A stretch of 64,000 nucleotides of DNA from Turnera subulata. Its lineage: Eukaryota; Streptophyta; Magnoliopsida; Malpighiales; Passifloraceae. The notes below the pieces were generated by a model that was given only the letters and a program-made list of their open reading frames with translations, was not told the DNA's origin and searched no databases. Below, one piece after another: positions 1 to 12,605 of the stretch; the stretch's first letter is position 1, and each line of letters starts with the position of its first letter. The position numbers and the translations under genes are program-made. The stretch lies in NCBI GenBank assembly GCA_028386065.3, contig JAKUCV010004712.1:186001-250000 (forward strand). Direction: 5' to 3'.

Positions 1-3000
1 AAGAAAAGTCAACCGGTTAGGAAGCCGAGTGGTCCATTCATGCTTTACTTACAGGTATTCATTCATTTACAGGTTCCTCCTCCTCCTGCCTTGGTGGCTA
101 CCTTAGTATCCTCACATTCACAAACAACAATTCTTGGTTAAGCTTTCCTTGTTCACTTGGCTTTTGTCTGGGTTCAACCATGCCATGGCCCCCACTATAG
201 TTAAGTTTGCAGTAGTAGTAGTATCTATCTTTTAACACATCCAATCCAAGCAGATAAGCTTCAGGCATGCATATACATGTTCATCCACGTCACTATTCAT
301 TCCTCATTCCTAGAGGAATATAGTCCACAATTTATTAGGTTGAAGGGTCATCTGGAACTGGAAGAGTTTTAAGGATTGATCCCTTCCCATCTTCATCGTC
401 TGCAATTTTTAGCAATGGGTGGCAGGAGAGGGCCATGGTATCCAAAATAAGCCCTGACCCGCTTAATCTCTGCTTTTAGTATGATTTGCTTTGGAATTTT
501 TCTTTTAGTTAAGGTTATCTTTCTACTTGCAACATATTGGCCATTAAATTTCACTATATATTTGTCTATACGCCATTGAAAATCTAATGTCACTCACAGA
601 ATTAACTAAATTCAGTGTTCATCGAGTTTTTAACTGATAAACACTCCACTTTTAGTCAGACCTATCACGATTGAAGGCCAAACAAAAAGCAATTAGTCAG
701 ATGTGGAACCATTTGACCAATTTATTGGATCTTAATCAACAACTGATAATTTAGGATAAAAAAAAACAATACAGGCATTCTCTTACATTGCATTAAGAAC
801 CTAGCTAATAAACATTGCATTGAAATCCTTTAATTAACCTTGAGTATTCAAAATACATGTCAAACAAAATCATACAAAGAACCTTAGAGATCCTTAAAAA
901 ACACTAATCCTTGAAAAACTTAAAAACGAATTGTAAAACACCAAACCCGAATCCAAGCTTATCATAAAAAGATTATAAAAAAAATGTTACAGAAAAAAGA
1001 GAAGAAAACTAAAGAAGGAAAAAAAAAAAAGAAGAATTGTGGGTCAAAACCAGGCCCCCAAATCAAGAGAGGAATCAGAGGGAGCAGACATGCAGACCCC
1101 TATCTATCATCGAAACAATTGATCTCTGTGCACCCTACCATGCTACCTTCATCATCCTTTTATTAGTATTCCAGAGCATCGGCTTATTGTGCACAGCTAG
1201 CTTATTAGTATAATAAAATACCATAATTTCATTAATCTACCACCACAACAACATCAAGAAGTAGAGACCCTAAACAAAATACTAACAAACAAACAACCTA
1301 TAATAAACACCAAGGAAAAATAAAATGAATGAAAGAAAAGAAGCACAGGATTTGCTTGTTTTCATTTGCCTATAACAGGAGAAGATGGTTCCTCTAATTA
1401 GCACCACTACGGCACATCTTAGTTGCAGCATATGGTGTGGGTGCTTTATATAGAGAGAAGCAGAGAGGGGCGAACGCGGCTGCTGCATCTCTCACACTGG
1501 TTAGGTGCTGCTTAGGGTTTCTTCAAAGTTTTTTTATGGGCCCCAAATGGTCACAAAGCAAGCTCTGTACATTAGCCTGACCCAAAAGGACTAACTTGGC
1601 TCCTTGATAAGGTCAGGGAGATTTGTGAGCCCATACTTCATCCATGCATTGGACAATGTTAAGGTATTCAGAAAATGGGCTTTTCATTGTGAATGAGATA
1701 ATTGGAATTAGTTTATGAATTGGACTTGAAAATATAGCCTTGTGGAGTGGGACCACCATATTACATACTTCTACTCCTAGAGATGATCCACTTATTGATA
1801 AAAAGCCAATTTAGCATATATGATTCATAAGATATGTTTTATCCACCTAGCTTTAGAACTTGTGTTTGATTTGTTATGTTTTCTATATTATGGTAAGGAT
1901 GTGTTTTTAGCTCCTTATTTTTAACATTATTTTAGTTTGATCTACGATATTCTAAATAATGGGGTGTGAACCTAAATTGTTTATGAGAAAAATTAACTCA
2001 TTGTTTTGTTAGGGCCACGACACGACACCTATTTGGCTCCCTAAATTTATTCCGGATGCCCATGTTATGTGCAGTTGTCCACATTATAATTTGTCTTGGC
2101 GTTTCACTCTCTCTCACACTACCTTTCACTCTCTCCCTCAAAGCGCTCCTCAAAACCAAAAACAGGGGCTGCCGCCGGTGCTTCACTGCCAAGTGGTAAG
2201 CCCCATTGTTTTTCTCTTCTTATTTTTTTTTCTTCTACCCTTTTAGTTTAGTTTTTCTAGTTGTATTTCAACTTTTCTATGCCATTATTGGGCATTTTTT
2301 TTTTCCTCCTTTCATGGATCCAAACACGCTCTACTATTTGATGGTAATTGTGAAAGATCTTTGTTCCAATCTAGTTGAAAACCAAATTGATCTTGACTCA
2401 TTGAGGGTTTTCTTTGCACTCTTTGTTTCCATTGAGCTTAAAGGAGTTGATATGATGTGTATGAGCCATAGTGTTCAAATTCATGTGGAAGTTTCTTTGC
2501 GGCATATTTGGAGTCAACAATTCTCCATCTTTATAGGCTTATATTATGTTAAGCCTTGGATGTTGGTTAGAAAGAAGACTTGTAGTGTCATATCACGTAT
2601 TAATATCCTCAAGGGGAAGTTTTACAAGTTTTGGGGATCTTATTCTTCAAGTTCTATAATAGACTTAGATATATTTATATTTGTATTTTGATAGCCAGAT
2701 ACTATTGTATTCATCTTTTTATGAATGGAATGAATATCGTTTCAGATAATGTTTTTTTTTGTTTGTTTGTTTCGGATGTCCATTATTCATATGACATAAT
2801 CAAACATAATCTTTTATCCGAATAATGAATTCCCCATGACTAGTGATGCATAGGGAAAAAAAATGTTTAAAATAAATTGTCTTTTGTTGTTAAATGTTAA
2901 TCATTTCATTTTTTTTTTAAAAAATAGTGGAAAATACACTCCAACGGACGACACGTCGTGCATCGAAGTTATGACAGGCCGTTCCCAACATAATTCGAAA

Positions 3001-3236
3001 ACCATTTCCCCTTTTTACTCCCGCCCTTCCCGCCTTTTCCATTGCCATTTATTCACCAATTTTCAAAGGAATCCCTAAACCCCAAACCCCCAATCTCTTC
3101 TTAAAAGAAACAGCAAACCTTCTTCTCCATTCAATTTTCGATTCGAGGAGCTGTCTCCTTTAAATCTTCACTCCATTGCATAAACAAATAGGGCTTTAGG
3201 TTCGTTCAGCTTTAATAATTAGTCGCGAGGGAAAAA
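1..3236. other. Intergenic, no supported gene
   Basis: About 3.2 kb of AT-rich sequence with no open frame that behaves like a gene. The longest frame (about 2206-2691, +) encodes a Phe/Tyr-rich product with no recognisable domain and begins in a T-rich tract. Positions 2100-2195 are pyrimidine-rich and end in a donor-like AAGTGGTAAG, which could be a leader exon of an unseen transcript, but nothing downstream supports it. The last 200 bases before 3237 probably contain the promoter and leader of the next gene. Confidence 0.6.
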
Positions 3237-6200
3237 ATGTTGCAGTGGATGGGAGGCTCCCGAAGGAAAATCGCCACCGTAAGATTCCTTTGGCTTCCCC
3301 TAACTCATTAAATCAACCACAAACAATTTGATCCATCTCTCTCTCTCTCTCTAACTCACTCTTTGCGTGTTTCAATTTTCAGTCAAGGAAATCGACGCAA
3401 AAGAGGTAATTTTTGTTGATCAAAATGGAAATCCCAATTTTAGAATTTGGAGGCATTCTCTAGGGTTAATTCTTTTTTGTTTTTCAAGGCAAAAACAGTA
3501 TTTTGAACAAAAGAGAAGGCAGCAACAGCAGCAGCGGAGAGGTGGATTCGAGAGCTACGAGGAAGGAGGAGGAGATTTTTCGGCGGCGGCGGAGGCGGAG
3601 GCGGGGAGGAGGAATAATAACGGAGAGCGTCGCTCCCTGGATATTCTCAGCTTGAGGAGTTTGTCTTCGCTTTCTCAAGAAAACAAACCTGCTGTTCGCC
3701 CAGTAGGTAAGGGATATTGATGCATTCTTCCTGTGTAATGTGTTGAAGCCTTTGCAATGCAAAGCTATCAATTTTTAGTGTTTGGGATTTTTCGTTTTAG
3801 GAACGGAGGAGGCACCGAAGGTTAATGCTTCACCTGCCAAGTTCTATTCTGCGAATGACTCCCCGGTTATCTTTGCTGATCGGGGGTCTCTTAAAGCTAG
3901 GGAAGCAAGTATGTGTTCTCTTAATTTTCTTTTTTTTTTTTTAATTAAAAAGATTCCCTTTTGTTTCACGTTAGTTTTCTGAATTTCATGTAAACATGTT
4001 ATGTATTATATATGATGTTGTTTGGATCAGGAATTACACTGGGCTATCAAGCAGAGACTTCATCCCCAAAAAGGTGAGTGCTTTGTTTTGCAACGTTGTG
4101 CAATTGCAAGTGCAAAGGTTTATTTGAGCTCTGGAGCTGCAGGAATCGGTTTAATCTGATGGTTTTGAATTAATTTCTCAATCGAGAAAGGGGCCCGATC
4201 TGGATGCATATACAAATAGACTTATCTGTTTGATTGTTGAAATTCTGAGCTTTTGTTTGCAAGTTTGTCTAATCCTAGTGACCAAGGGGTGCTTTGAATT
4301 GTCTCACAGGGCGCCAATCACTTCTCCAGATAGCAGTGTCCATGCTTTCAAAGGAAATGATAAGAAACCAGATGATGCGTTCACAGCAACTCAGCAATGT
4401 AAGTAACTAAAATTCATGAGCAGAAAAGGGTTGCTTCGTTTCTCATTTATGTCCTGATGTGAGTGGTGCCCATTTGAGTTTTTGATTGTTTCTTGTCATG
4501 TTGTTATGTACGTCAGTTCCTTTCCTTTAACTTGTCCATTTGTCTCTTATTGATTCTCAGCGTTAGGTCTTTTCGATTTGCTTGGTGATGAGAAGGCAAA
4601 TGAAAATCTTGAAGTCAATCCCGTATACGAATCTCATGCTGCATTTTCAGTTGAAGGTATGCTTCATTTTGTTCATAATTTGAAAGCAGGCTTTGTGCTT
4701 GTGCATTACTGGACACCTTGTTCTTCTTTTTAATATCCATCTATTAAACCTTGGGATAGTAATATATCTATTGCCATAGAAAGGTACCTTTGAACTGCGA
4801 TTCCCTAAAGTCTGCGCTATTCACTTGAATTCAGAAAGTTGCTTTGGAAGATTGTTTCCAAATATAAGAGACATGATGTACCTTAGCAAGGGATGGATTG
4901 GCCTAACGTGTTGTTTTATCTATCTAGTAATATCGATCTTTATTTCATATTTTTACTCTTGCTGTCGCATCCCTGAGTTGTTTGATTGCTGCATTTGCAT
5001 ATCAGGTTTGGGTCAAGTGGAAGCAGAAACACCACCCCACTCGCCGCAACAACCCAGCAGGTAACAGTGTGTAGTCAGGCATTTTGACCTGTTGTTTTCT
5101 CATCTTGTTTGGATAAATTAGTCTCTAACTTCTAAAGGATCTAATTTCACATGCTGGTAGAAGCTTCAGCAAGATGTTTTCCATAAAAAGATAACCCTAA
5201 TTGACACCATGTTCTTTCAATGATCCTAGAGCTTTGCTTGATATCTCTAAAATATTTGATTACGTACAAACATGACCTTTGTATTAAGCACCATCTTGCA
5301 GAAGCCAATAGCAAATAACTGGCCTAACGATTGTGCTAACTTATAGATATGTTTCCTATGGTCGCTCCTCACATTTAAAAGCTGCACAACACTTGAAAGC
5401 ATCAAAAAGCCTTCAGTACGTGCTGGATGATATAGAACTTGAAGTGGTAAGAAATCTTATGATTAATTGGTCATGTTGGTCAATTTCTGTTCTTTATTGA
5501 TTCCTACGGCGTTTGAAATTTGGTTATTATGCATTGATTGCCTTTGTACAAAAGAGATACTGCCTTATATCTTTGATCACTGTCTGCATCTTTAATATCC
5601 CTGTTCCAGGGTGATCATGACTGCTAATGACTCACAAGTACCTGTGCTGGTAGTTTTCCTTTTCCGTTTCTTTAAGTGATTTGGCAATTTTTGGGTAAAA
5701 AGCAAATGAACTAAAACTAGACTGCTTTGTTTCCATTCAAGATAACATAAGCTTCCTGTATGTTTTGCCTTTTCGTACTTTTGGTTTGGAAATGAAACTA
5801 CTGAGTACTCTGCTATATGTAGGATTCAGTAATGCAAGATATCAACAGGCCCATGGGTGGAAGGTCAGAATATTCAACGGGGGTTCAGTTTTCATATAGC
5901 CCAAAGAAAAAGAATGCTTTTCCCTCCAAAATCCATGCCCATGCCCATGCCCAATTTGATGGCCGTACAAGCGAAATGAGAGGCTCATTTTGTGGCAATA
6001 TATCTGACAAAAATGCAAACAGCAACGTGGATATGTGGGATGGTAATTTTCATTTTTAGGTTTTCTTGCAGTTACAGATTCTACATCCATTACAATTTTA
6101 CAAATATCATTCACCAAGATGGAAAATTTTTTGCGGTCGTCCAGGATAAAAAAGCCCCCTTGCTTTCTTGTTAGTTAATTTCAATGGTAACTTTCGTTTT

Positions 6201-8701
6201 GATGATTTTGTGATTAAAAAATAAACAATATGATCTATATTTTGTTATTTCAAACTGCATGGTAATATTGTGCTGACGAATAATCAGTAAATGAATATAA
6301 TCTCTACAATAGTTGATCTTTTGCCCAAGCTATAGTTTTTCTGGATCAAATAGTATTATAATCACTATATTGTCTAATGTCCAGATAGATCGAGTCTATT
6401 CCATGACAATGCTCCTCGTGAGAGAGAATATGATATGTCATGGGATAGGTGGCCATGTCAGTTGGATGCTGATTCTAATGATTTTTCGAAGTTTGGAGAT
6501 GATGAGATGACAGATTATGCAGATTACGCTTCTAAAGGTCCCAATCTGTCAAGGAAATGGTATCCTTTCAGCCAAGATCATGTATCCACCAGTTTATCTG
6601 GAAACTATTATATATTTTTCATTCAATGCTATGGTGTTTCTGCAGGGCTACAACAAAATGCACTGAAGAAGTTGGTATTTTTGGTGAGTTCTATCTCAGT
6701 TCAACTTTTGCAATTCCCTTTGCTTTTTCTCCTGAGACTCACTGAAATTCAAATCATTTTTTCATGCTTACATGTAGTGATAATAACATGTTAGCAACTT
6801 GGGTTCGTCCCCCAATAGAATTATGAGCTGAACTACTGCACTATTCTTATGTTTGACTGCTCCCTGTTCCTTGGGAATCAGATTCACCTTCTCTGAAGCA
6901 GCGAACAACAGGATATGATTGCAGTTTTTTAATGTCTGAAAGGCCAAGGTATATGTGAGTGTATCGATATATCCAGTTTGTAAAAGCAAAAATTTTACAC
7001 CCAAATGATGCAGGCATCACTCGGTGGCAACAAACTTTGATATTAAAGATGCTACTACCCAACCTGAATGGTCTTGTTTTATGACGGAAGATGCAAAAGA
7101 CAACTTGAGCTTGTTGAGGTAAATATCAGCACTTCCTTAATAGTATTTGTTTCTTTGATTTTGTTGCTTTCTAAGCTGATGTTTTATTACATTTTGTGAA
7201 CTTTGGCAGTGAAGAGTCCAGCTCATCCACAGCAGGTTGAACTTCGTCTTTGTGTAATAGGAGTTGATGCTTCAAATAGGCTTTTTCCATGATCATAGTC
7301 AACTAAACAGATTCTTTTCTATATGCCAGTAATGGGTGAGGCAATTGATATTCCGCTGTCAAACTTTGCTGCAAGAAGCAATGAAGGTTTTTTAAGTGCT
7401 TCTGGAAGTGATTATGACGCTAAATCATTTGCCAAGCGAAACCATTTCAGAAAAAATAACGACAATCAGAAAGGGAACAGTGCTCCAGGCAAATCAAGAT
7501 GGATGCCTATGCAATGGGAATCAAAGTCAACTGGAAACTTCGATTACCCTTTGCAGGACAAATCAGGATCACATAAGAGGCGGTTGTTTGAAGAAGGACA
7601 TGGTCCAGCTGATGTGCATTTGGGGCTCAGTTCTGCATGCCAAACCTCAGAAGCAGAACATTCACCTTTTATCAGTAAACCTTGGGCAGAAGATGTTCTT
7701 GATGCATTTCCTGTCGATCAGCCAAATTTTGACTTTAAACCATCTTTTAATAGTTCCAAACATGGTAGACCTTTTAAATGTTCACCCTCTGGGAATATCA
7801 TCTCTGAAGAGTCAATGTTCTACAAGCCATCCATTGATAAGCACTTTGATGAGTCTCTAACCTTCTCAAAGGTTCAGTTTGGGCCAACCAAGCCAGAGTT
7901 TTCTCCAGACTATCCAGACTTAGGATTCGAAGTCAGGCCCTCAGATTCATGCTTTGATGCTTCTTCTCATGGAGAGATTCCAAATTTGTCAGCGCAGGAA
8001 AGTGCAAGCAAAGATTATAAAAACAGATCAAAAACGCAGCAAGGCAACCATGAAAAATCCGAGGCTCATGAAGAAATTCCTGTTGAACAGAAAGTGCGGG
8101 AAATGTATGCAGTAGATTTTGAGGAGGATGGCCCTGAATCCGAGGAAACAAAAGATGGTGGCTTGGAGACTTCCTCGTCTGTTAAGATGTCTGCCAAATC
8201 TGAAAGCAGTGTGGATGGAAAAAGGTAAGTCCAATATTTCAGAGCTGTGCTTCCATTCTCATGCATGCCATTTATAACTAGGACACGGCTAACCATTTTA
8301 TTGGTTCACCTTACTCTCAGATATCAAGACGAGACTGAAGTTTCGCTTCCTCGACTAAAAGGTGATGAAGGTATACATTCTTTCCCATTAATTACTTGTC
8401 AAAATTTTAGGTTCCTAAATTGATTAGGATTCAAGTGACATGCTTCTTTACTGTCAACGCAGAAATAGAAAACAGAGGACCAAGTCCAAAGATAAATGAA
8501 GGTGTAGTTTTCTTTTCCCTTTACCAATGCCAAATTCAGGTCTCAGATATTATATTAGTTCTTTATTAAACTAACTTGCTCTTGCTACACTCAATGCAGA
8601 CACAGAAAAAAAGGGAGCTTAGGGAGAAAATGATTCATGACTCATCTCCCCAGTTGATGCTAGAGAGCTACATTATGCAACTTCTTCGTGGAAAAAAGTA
8701 A
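3237..8701 (+). CDS. Unrecognised plant-specific protein, 19 exons, about 842 aa
   Basis: Function not recognised. Exons followed by phase: 3237-3278, 3383-3405, 3489-3706, 3801-3908, 4031-4073, 4310-4398, 4561-4656, 5006-5060, 5347-5446, 5823-6042, 6385-6559, 6646-6683, 6882-6948, 7014-7118, 7210-7235, 7330-8224, 8321-8370, 8463-8539, 8600-8701. The N-terminus is basic (MLQWMGGSRRK, then TSRKSTQKRQKQYFEQKRR) and runs into a Gln tract, which suggests a nuclear or nucleic-acid-associated protein. A short LGLFDLLGDE block and a phosphorylatable SPxxP-type stretch follow; the large exon at 7330-8224 is polar and acidic with no visible fold. The C-terminal helix ends MLESYIMQLLRGKK. That tail needs the exon 18 donor at 8540; the earlier donor at 8502 gives a stop at 8620-8622 and 803 aa. 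The many tiny exons with conserved phase argue for a real gene. A meiotic factor such as HEIP1 is one family to test, but I cannot establish it from sequence alone. Confidence 0.75.
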
Positions 8702-9183
8702 TCAAAAGAATCATCTGCAGAGACACACCTCAATGAACCTATTCTTATTCATTGATAGTGCAGTAAATTTCCAAGGTTTTTAGGATACTTTCTAAGGTTA
8801 GGAGAGGATACAAGCGCTGTATAGGATAATTTCCGAGGTTTTCATCAGTTTACTTCTATATAGCTCTCTGTCAGTGGTATACAAGGCATTGGCCTTAGAT
8901 TTCCTGAATACCAATACTTCTTTTCTGCAACAAGTATAGCTTCTAACTCTTCTTGCAATGAAGGAACAAGATTCTGATAAGAGCAAAATACAAAAGCAAA
9001 ATTAATGCTCTGAAACGTAAAAGAAAGCTTAAGTAAACCTCATTAATTATAAGCCTAGGCATGACTAAAGAACGGTCTATTCTGCAGTTGCAGTTTCTAT
9101 TGATAAATACACTACGATTGGTTCCCTATCTGGCGTTATATATCTCCTCCAGTCTATCCTTTTGCTGCTGCTCTTGATATTTC
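8702..9183. other. Convergent 3' intergenic region
   Basis: The stops of two tail-to-tail genes are 482 bases apart. The stretch should hold both 3' UTRs and poly(A) sites. I see no open frame or repeat in it. Confidence 0.6.
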
Positions 9184-10907
9184 TCATATTCCCATGCACA
9201 ACATCTCTTGGCATGGATTCTTCAACTTGTTAATTTGGCATCTTAACTTTGTGACATCTGATGGTCCGAGAGGCTTCAGCAAGAATTCTTGAGCTCCTTC
9301 CTCCAAGCATCTGTTGAGGTCCAGAAAAGTTTAACCATTAACGCAAGTCCCTTCCAGAGAAAGGGAATGGAAAGCAAAATGAAAGTTCTAACAAAAAAAA
9401 AGAAGACACAATAGGGGGATTGCATTATCAGGAATTACTGTTTAATTCGAGTTGGGATGTTCTCTGATGACACTACTACCACTGGTACCTCCTTCATGTT
9501 GGGTGATTCCTATGAGATGAACAGTAAGCAAGTTCAGTATACTGCGAGTGTGTATTGTGTAAACAAACAGTAAGGAAGTTTCACTACAAATATTACCTTT
9601 ATTCTTTTTAGTAGCTCATATCCTGTCATTCCTGGCATGCAATAATCAGTTATAATCATGTTCACCTTGAAATCCTGCAAAGAAACCCACTATTTCTGAG
9701 AAAACTTGGTTTGCTTGCATTGTGCTAATAAATATAAAGCAAGAGCAAAATTAAGCATTGCACTGTATATTCTTAGCCACTTACTGCGTTTTTGGGTGGC
9801 TGTCCATCTGCCAAGCCCAAAAATTCCAAAGCACGCTTCCCATTTTCTGCTGTGGTCACTACCATAAAGGAATAAAAAACAGTGAGTTCCAAAAGTCCAA
9901 GCAAAATCCCACAAGAGAAGATGAACACATAATGCAGTTTAGATTTAGAGCACATGGGTTTGATCCAACTTGACAAAAAAAGCCTACATGTTGGCCAAGT
10001 TTCAGTTAATGTTATGAACTGATGGGGAATATGAGTATCATCCCAAGTTGGGGATCATGACAAAAAAAAGTAATGTGCTGGTCCATTTTGGAAGTACACT
10101 CCCAAAGACCCTATTTTCCTTGCATGAAAGCCACCTTTCACACACTCTCAGGCCCTTCTCTCCCTTGGTCACCACTCAATGTACAGATGCCAGACACCAG
10201 TCATAAAAATGCAGACACACAAATCACAAACAAGAGATTATTGAATTGAAAGAGACATATGGAGAACCAAAGAAAAGTCTGCAACTTTTGTGTATATCAC
10301 TCATGAGACGTGTCCACTAGCTAGTATAAGGCCAATTTTTCTAGTGCAGGAATCATGTTCACCGTTGAACTTTTTCACTGTCGTCCTCAACCGGATCCCA
10401 TATATATCCTTAATGAGTCTGCAATTTTTACAGTCATTTTCATTAACAAGCTGGCTATGCTAAACAAAAGCATCAATCTTGGGTTTAAATCCCACCATCA
10501 AATATCTCATAAACATATAAAAGTACATTAGTTTAGCTACTTGTATCATGACATTGTAATTAATCAGTATAGGCCGGAAAGATATCCAACAAAAAGCCGT
10601 GGAAAACATGGACAAGATAATGGATAGCAAGACAAATTAAGAAGACATAAAAATGGAGAGACCTCACAAAGAAAACAGTGGTGAAAGTGAAAAGAGAGAA
10701 AGAAAGGAACTTTTTTATGCAGAAAATTTAAGAAGCATACATATGAAAGTATATATATTTTCATATACCTTTACATGCAGAGTTGATGAGCAACCTTTCA
10801 ATGACTTTGCGGTCTACCAAACTATCATCCACGGCCAAGACATGAGGTTTCTCATCAAAATCAAACCCCATTGCACAAGAAGAAGAAGAAGACGAAGAAG
10901 AAGCCAT
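9184..10907 (-). CDS. Type-A response regulator (cytokinin signalling), ARR16/17-like
   Basis: A receiver-only response regulator, expected to take phosphate from His-phosphotransfer proteins and to damp cytokinin signalling. Five coding exons on the minus strand: 10907-10769, 9858-9785, 9674-9597, 9509-9439, 9310-9184, with phases closing to 162 aa. The acidic pocket is D27-D28 (HVLAVDDSL), the phosphoacceptor is D81 in [13 protein letters not shown], the switch Ser is in VVVSSEN and the conserved Lys is K133 in LLKPLGP. Only about 28 residues follow the receiver fold and there is no Myb-like DNA-binding domain, which makes it type A, not type B. An N-terminal Ser run ([11 protein letters not shown]) precedes the receiver. 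The SSENIPTRI and KPLxxSDVxKLxC motifs recall the ARR16/ARR17 clade from memory; subclade assignment is inference. The five-exon structure is typical of type-A genes. Confidence 0.93.
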
Positions 10908-12605
10908 AACTAAGTAATATGTGTAATAAGAACCAGTCCACCAGCTGTACTCAAAAGAAAAGCAACCCTGCAGAGAATGAATAGTGTAGTGTGATATATA
11001 TATAGACACTCCTCGACAACAAAATAAAAGACTCCTCTAACCAAGAAACCTTTTACAGAAAAGAAAAAAAGAGAAAAGAGAGGGTGAGAGAGAGAGCCAA
11101 GTACAAAAGGTAATAAAAGACTGCAAAAAGGAGAAAGGTGCAAAGACAACAGAGGAAGCAAACAAAGGCTGCACAGACAAGGTAATATATGTACAAACCT
11201 ATACCCAGTTGTGTTTTTTGGCTGTTGCTTGCAGGAGGGTGTGTGTATAATATATATGTATTATTTGCAGGACAATAAATAACATAAAACGATATATAAT
11301 ACCATTAAAGCAGAGCTGTGGCGGCAACATTATCACATAAGAATAGTAAAAAAATCGTGATAAAATCATGGAGTCAGAGATTTCCATTATCTGCTTAGGA
11401 CTTGGGGATTTGATTGCAGAATTAGCAGTAACAAAACAGAAAAAAGAGACTCAAAAGTGGGCGTACTATTCTTCTTGATTTTGATTTTCAATATCTTTTT
11501 CGGTCTATGGGATATGATCCCTTAGTTAGAGCAAATCAGAATATAAGGGATATATATTCCTGATTTTATTTTATTTCATTTTTTTTCCTCTTCCTACAAA
11601 ATCACACGGTGTGGTATTGGTATGGTGCATATCTTTTTTTTTTTTTCCTGTTCTTTCTCTAGACAGTTTACTTTTTGTTCCAAAAATAATAGTGTTCTTG
11701 CCTCATTAATGTGTCCTTGGATATGCACTTCATTAATGCACTTGCTGCAGGTCTCCTTGTGCTTTTTATTTTCCTGGTTCCAAATAAATATGGACAGAAA
11801 CTTATGGCCCTCAATTACTACTGAATCACTAGTACACTAGGATGGCTACTAGCTTTCGTTCTATTCATTCGACTAATTAATTTTTAAGCACTTTGTGTGC
11901 GTATAGTTACATAATTGCAACTACATAAGCTCTACCTCTAGGTCATTCAAAATTCTAGATATTCAAGTTTCTACCAGAAAAAAACATTCTAGATATTCGA
12001 AATGTTAACCAAAATCAATTATATCATATGATATGCAAGTATTGCCTTCGTACCAAGAGTATCTAATGTGCGACATTAATTCTTTCCTATTCCAATAATT
12101 ATAATATCAATATGGTCAGTGCTGAGAAGGAGCATGTGAAATCTAATCAAAACTCTCTGCTTGCGTCCAACGCAAGAAAGATTAAAGGAAGAAGCAGATG
12201 CCAAAGATGTAGTTTAGACAGCAATGAAATGACATAATCCACAGCAACTGAACCCATTTCTACATGCTATCCCCTGTAACTCAGCTAGCTAGGTGCGTAT
12301 CACTATATAAACCTGTATACAACCCTCTACCAACATAACTCTGTGGTGTAAGAACAAACAACAAAAGCTAGATGGTGCATGCTCTCCCGCAAAGGCTTCC
12401 TGCTGTTGAAATTCCCTGAAAATGATGGAGACTAAAAAGTTGTAATCAGCCTTCTTCTTTCATGGGAGGGAGATGCACATTTTATTAACTTTAACAAGTC
12501 CAAGATTGAGTTAGCGTATGACACTACAACAACGATTGATTGCAATGAAGAGAAAATACCTGGTGCCACAAGCTGATGTACCCAATAGCTACAGAGAGCA
12601 TCTCA
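10908..12605. other. Intergenic region upstream of the response regulator
   Basis: Holds the response-regulator promoter and the 3' flank of the next minus-strand gene. Positions 11030-11160 are purine-rich (GA tracts) and would be the distal promoter. No open frame shows recognisable protein similarity. Confidence 0.5.
10994..11004 (-). promoter_or_regulatory. Probable TATA box of the response regulator
   Basis: An alternating TATATATATA tract lies about 90 bases upstream of the ATG at 10907 on the minus strand. That leaves room for a start site near 10965 and a leader of about 60 bases. It is a low-complexity match, so confidence is moderate. Confidence 0.4.

Noticed and set aside
1360..1500. 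Possible microRNA hairpin around GCACCAC and GTGTGGGTGC
   Set aside because: Pairing is short and interrupted, and no known plant microRNA sequence is present.
2206..2691. 161-aa frame in the left intergenic region
   Set aside because: It starts in a T-rich tract, is Phe/Tyr/Ile-rich and shows no family motif or splice context.
10470..10500. Possible tRNA B-box (GGGTTTAAATCCC)
   Set aside because: No acceptor stem, A-box or anticodon arm can be formed around it.
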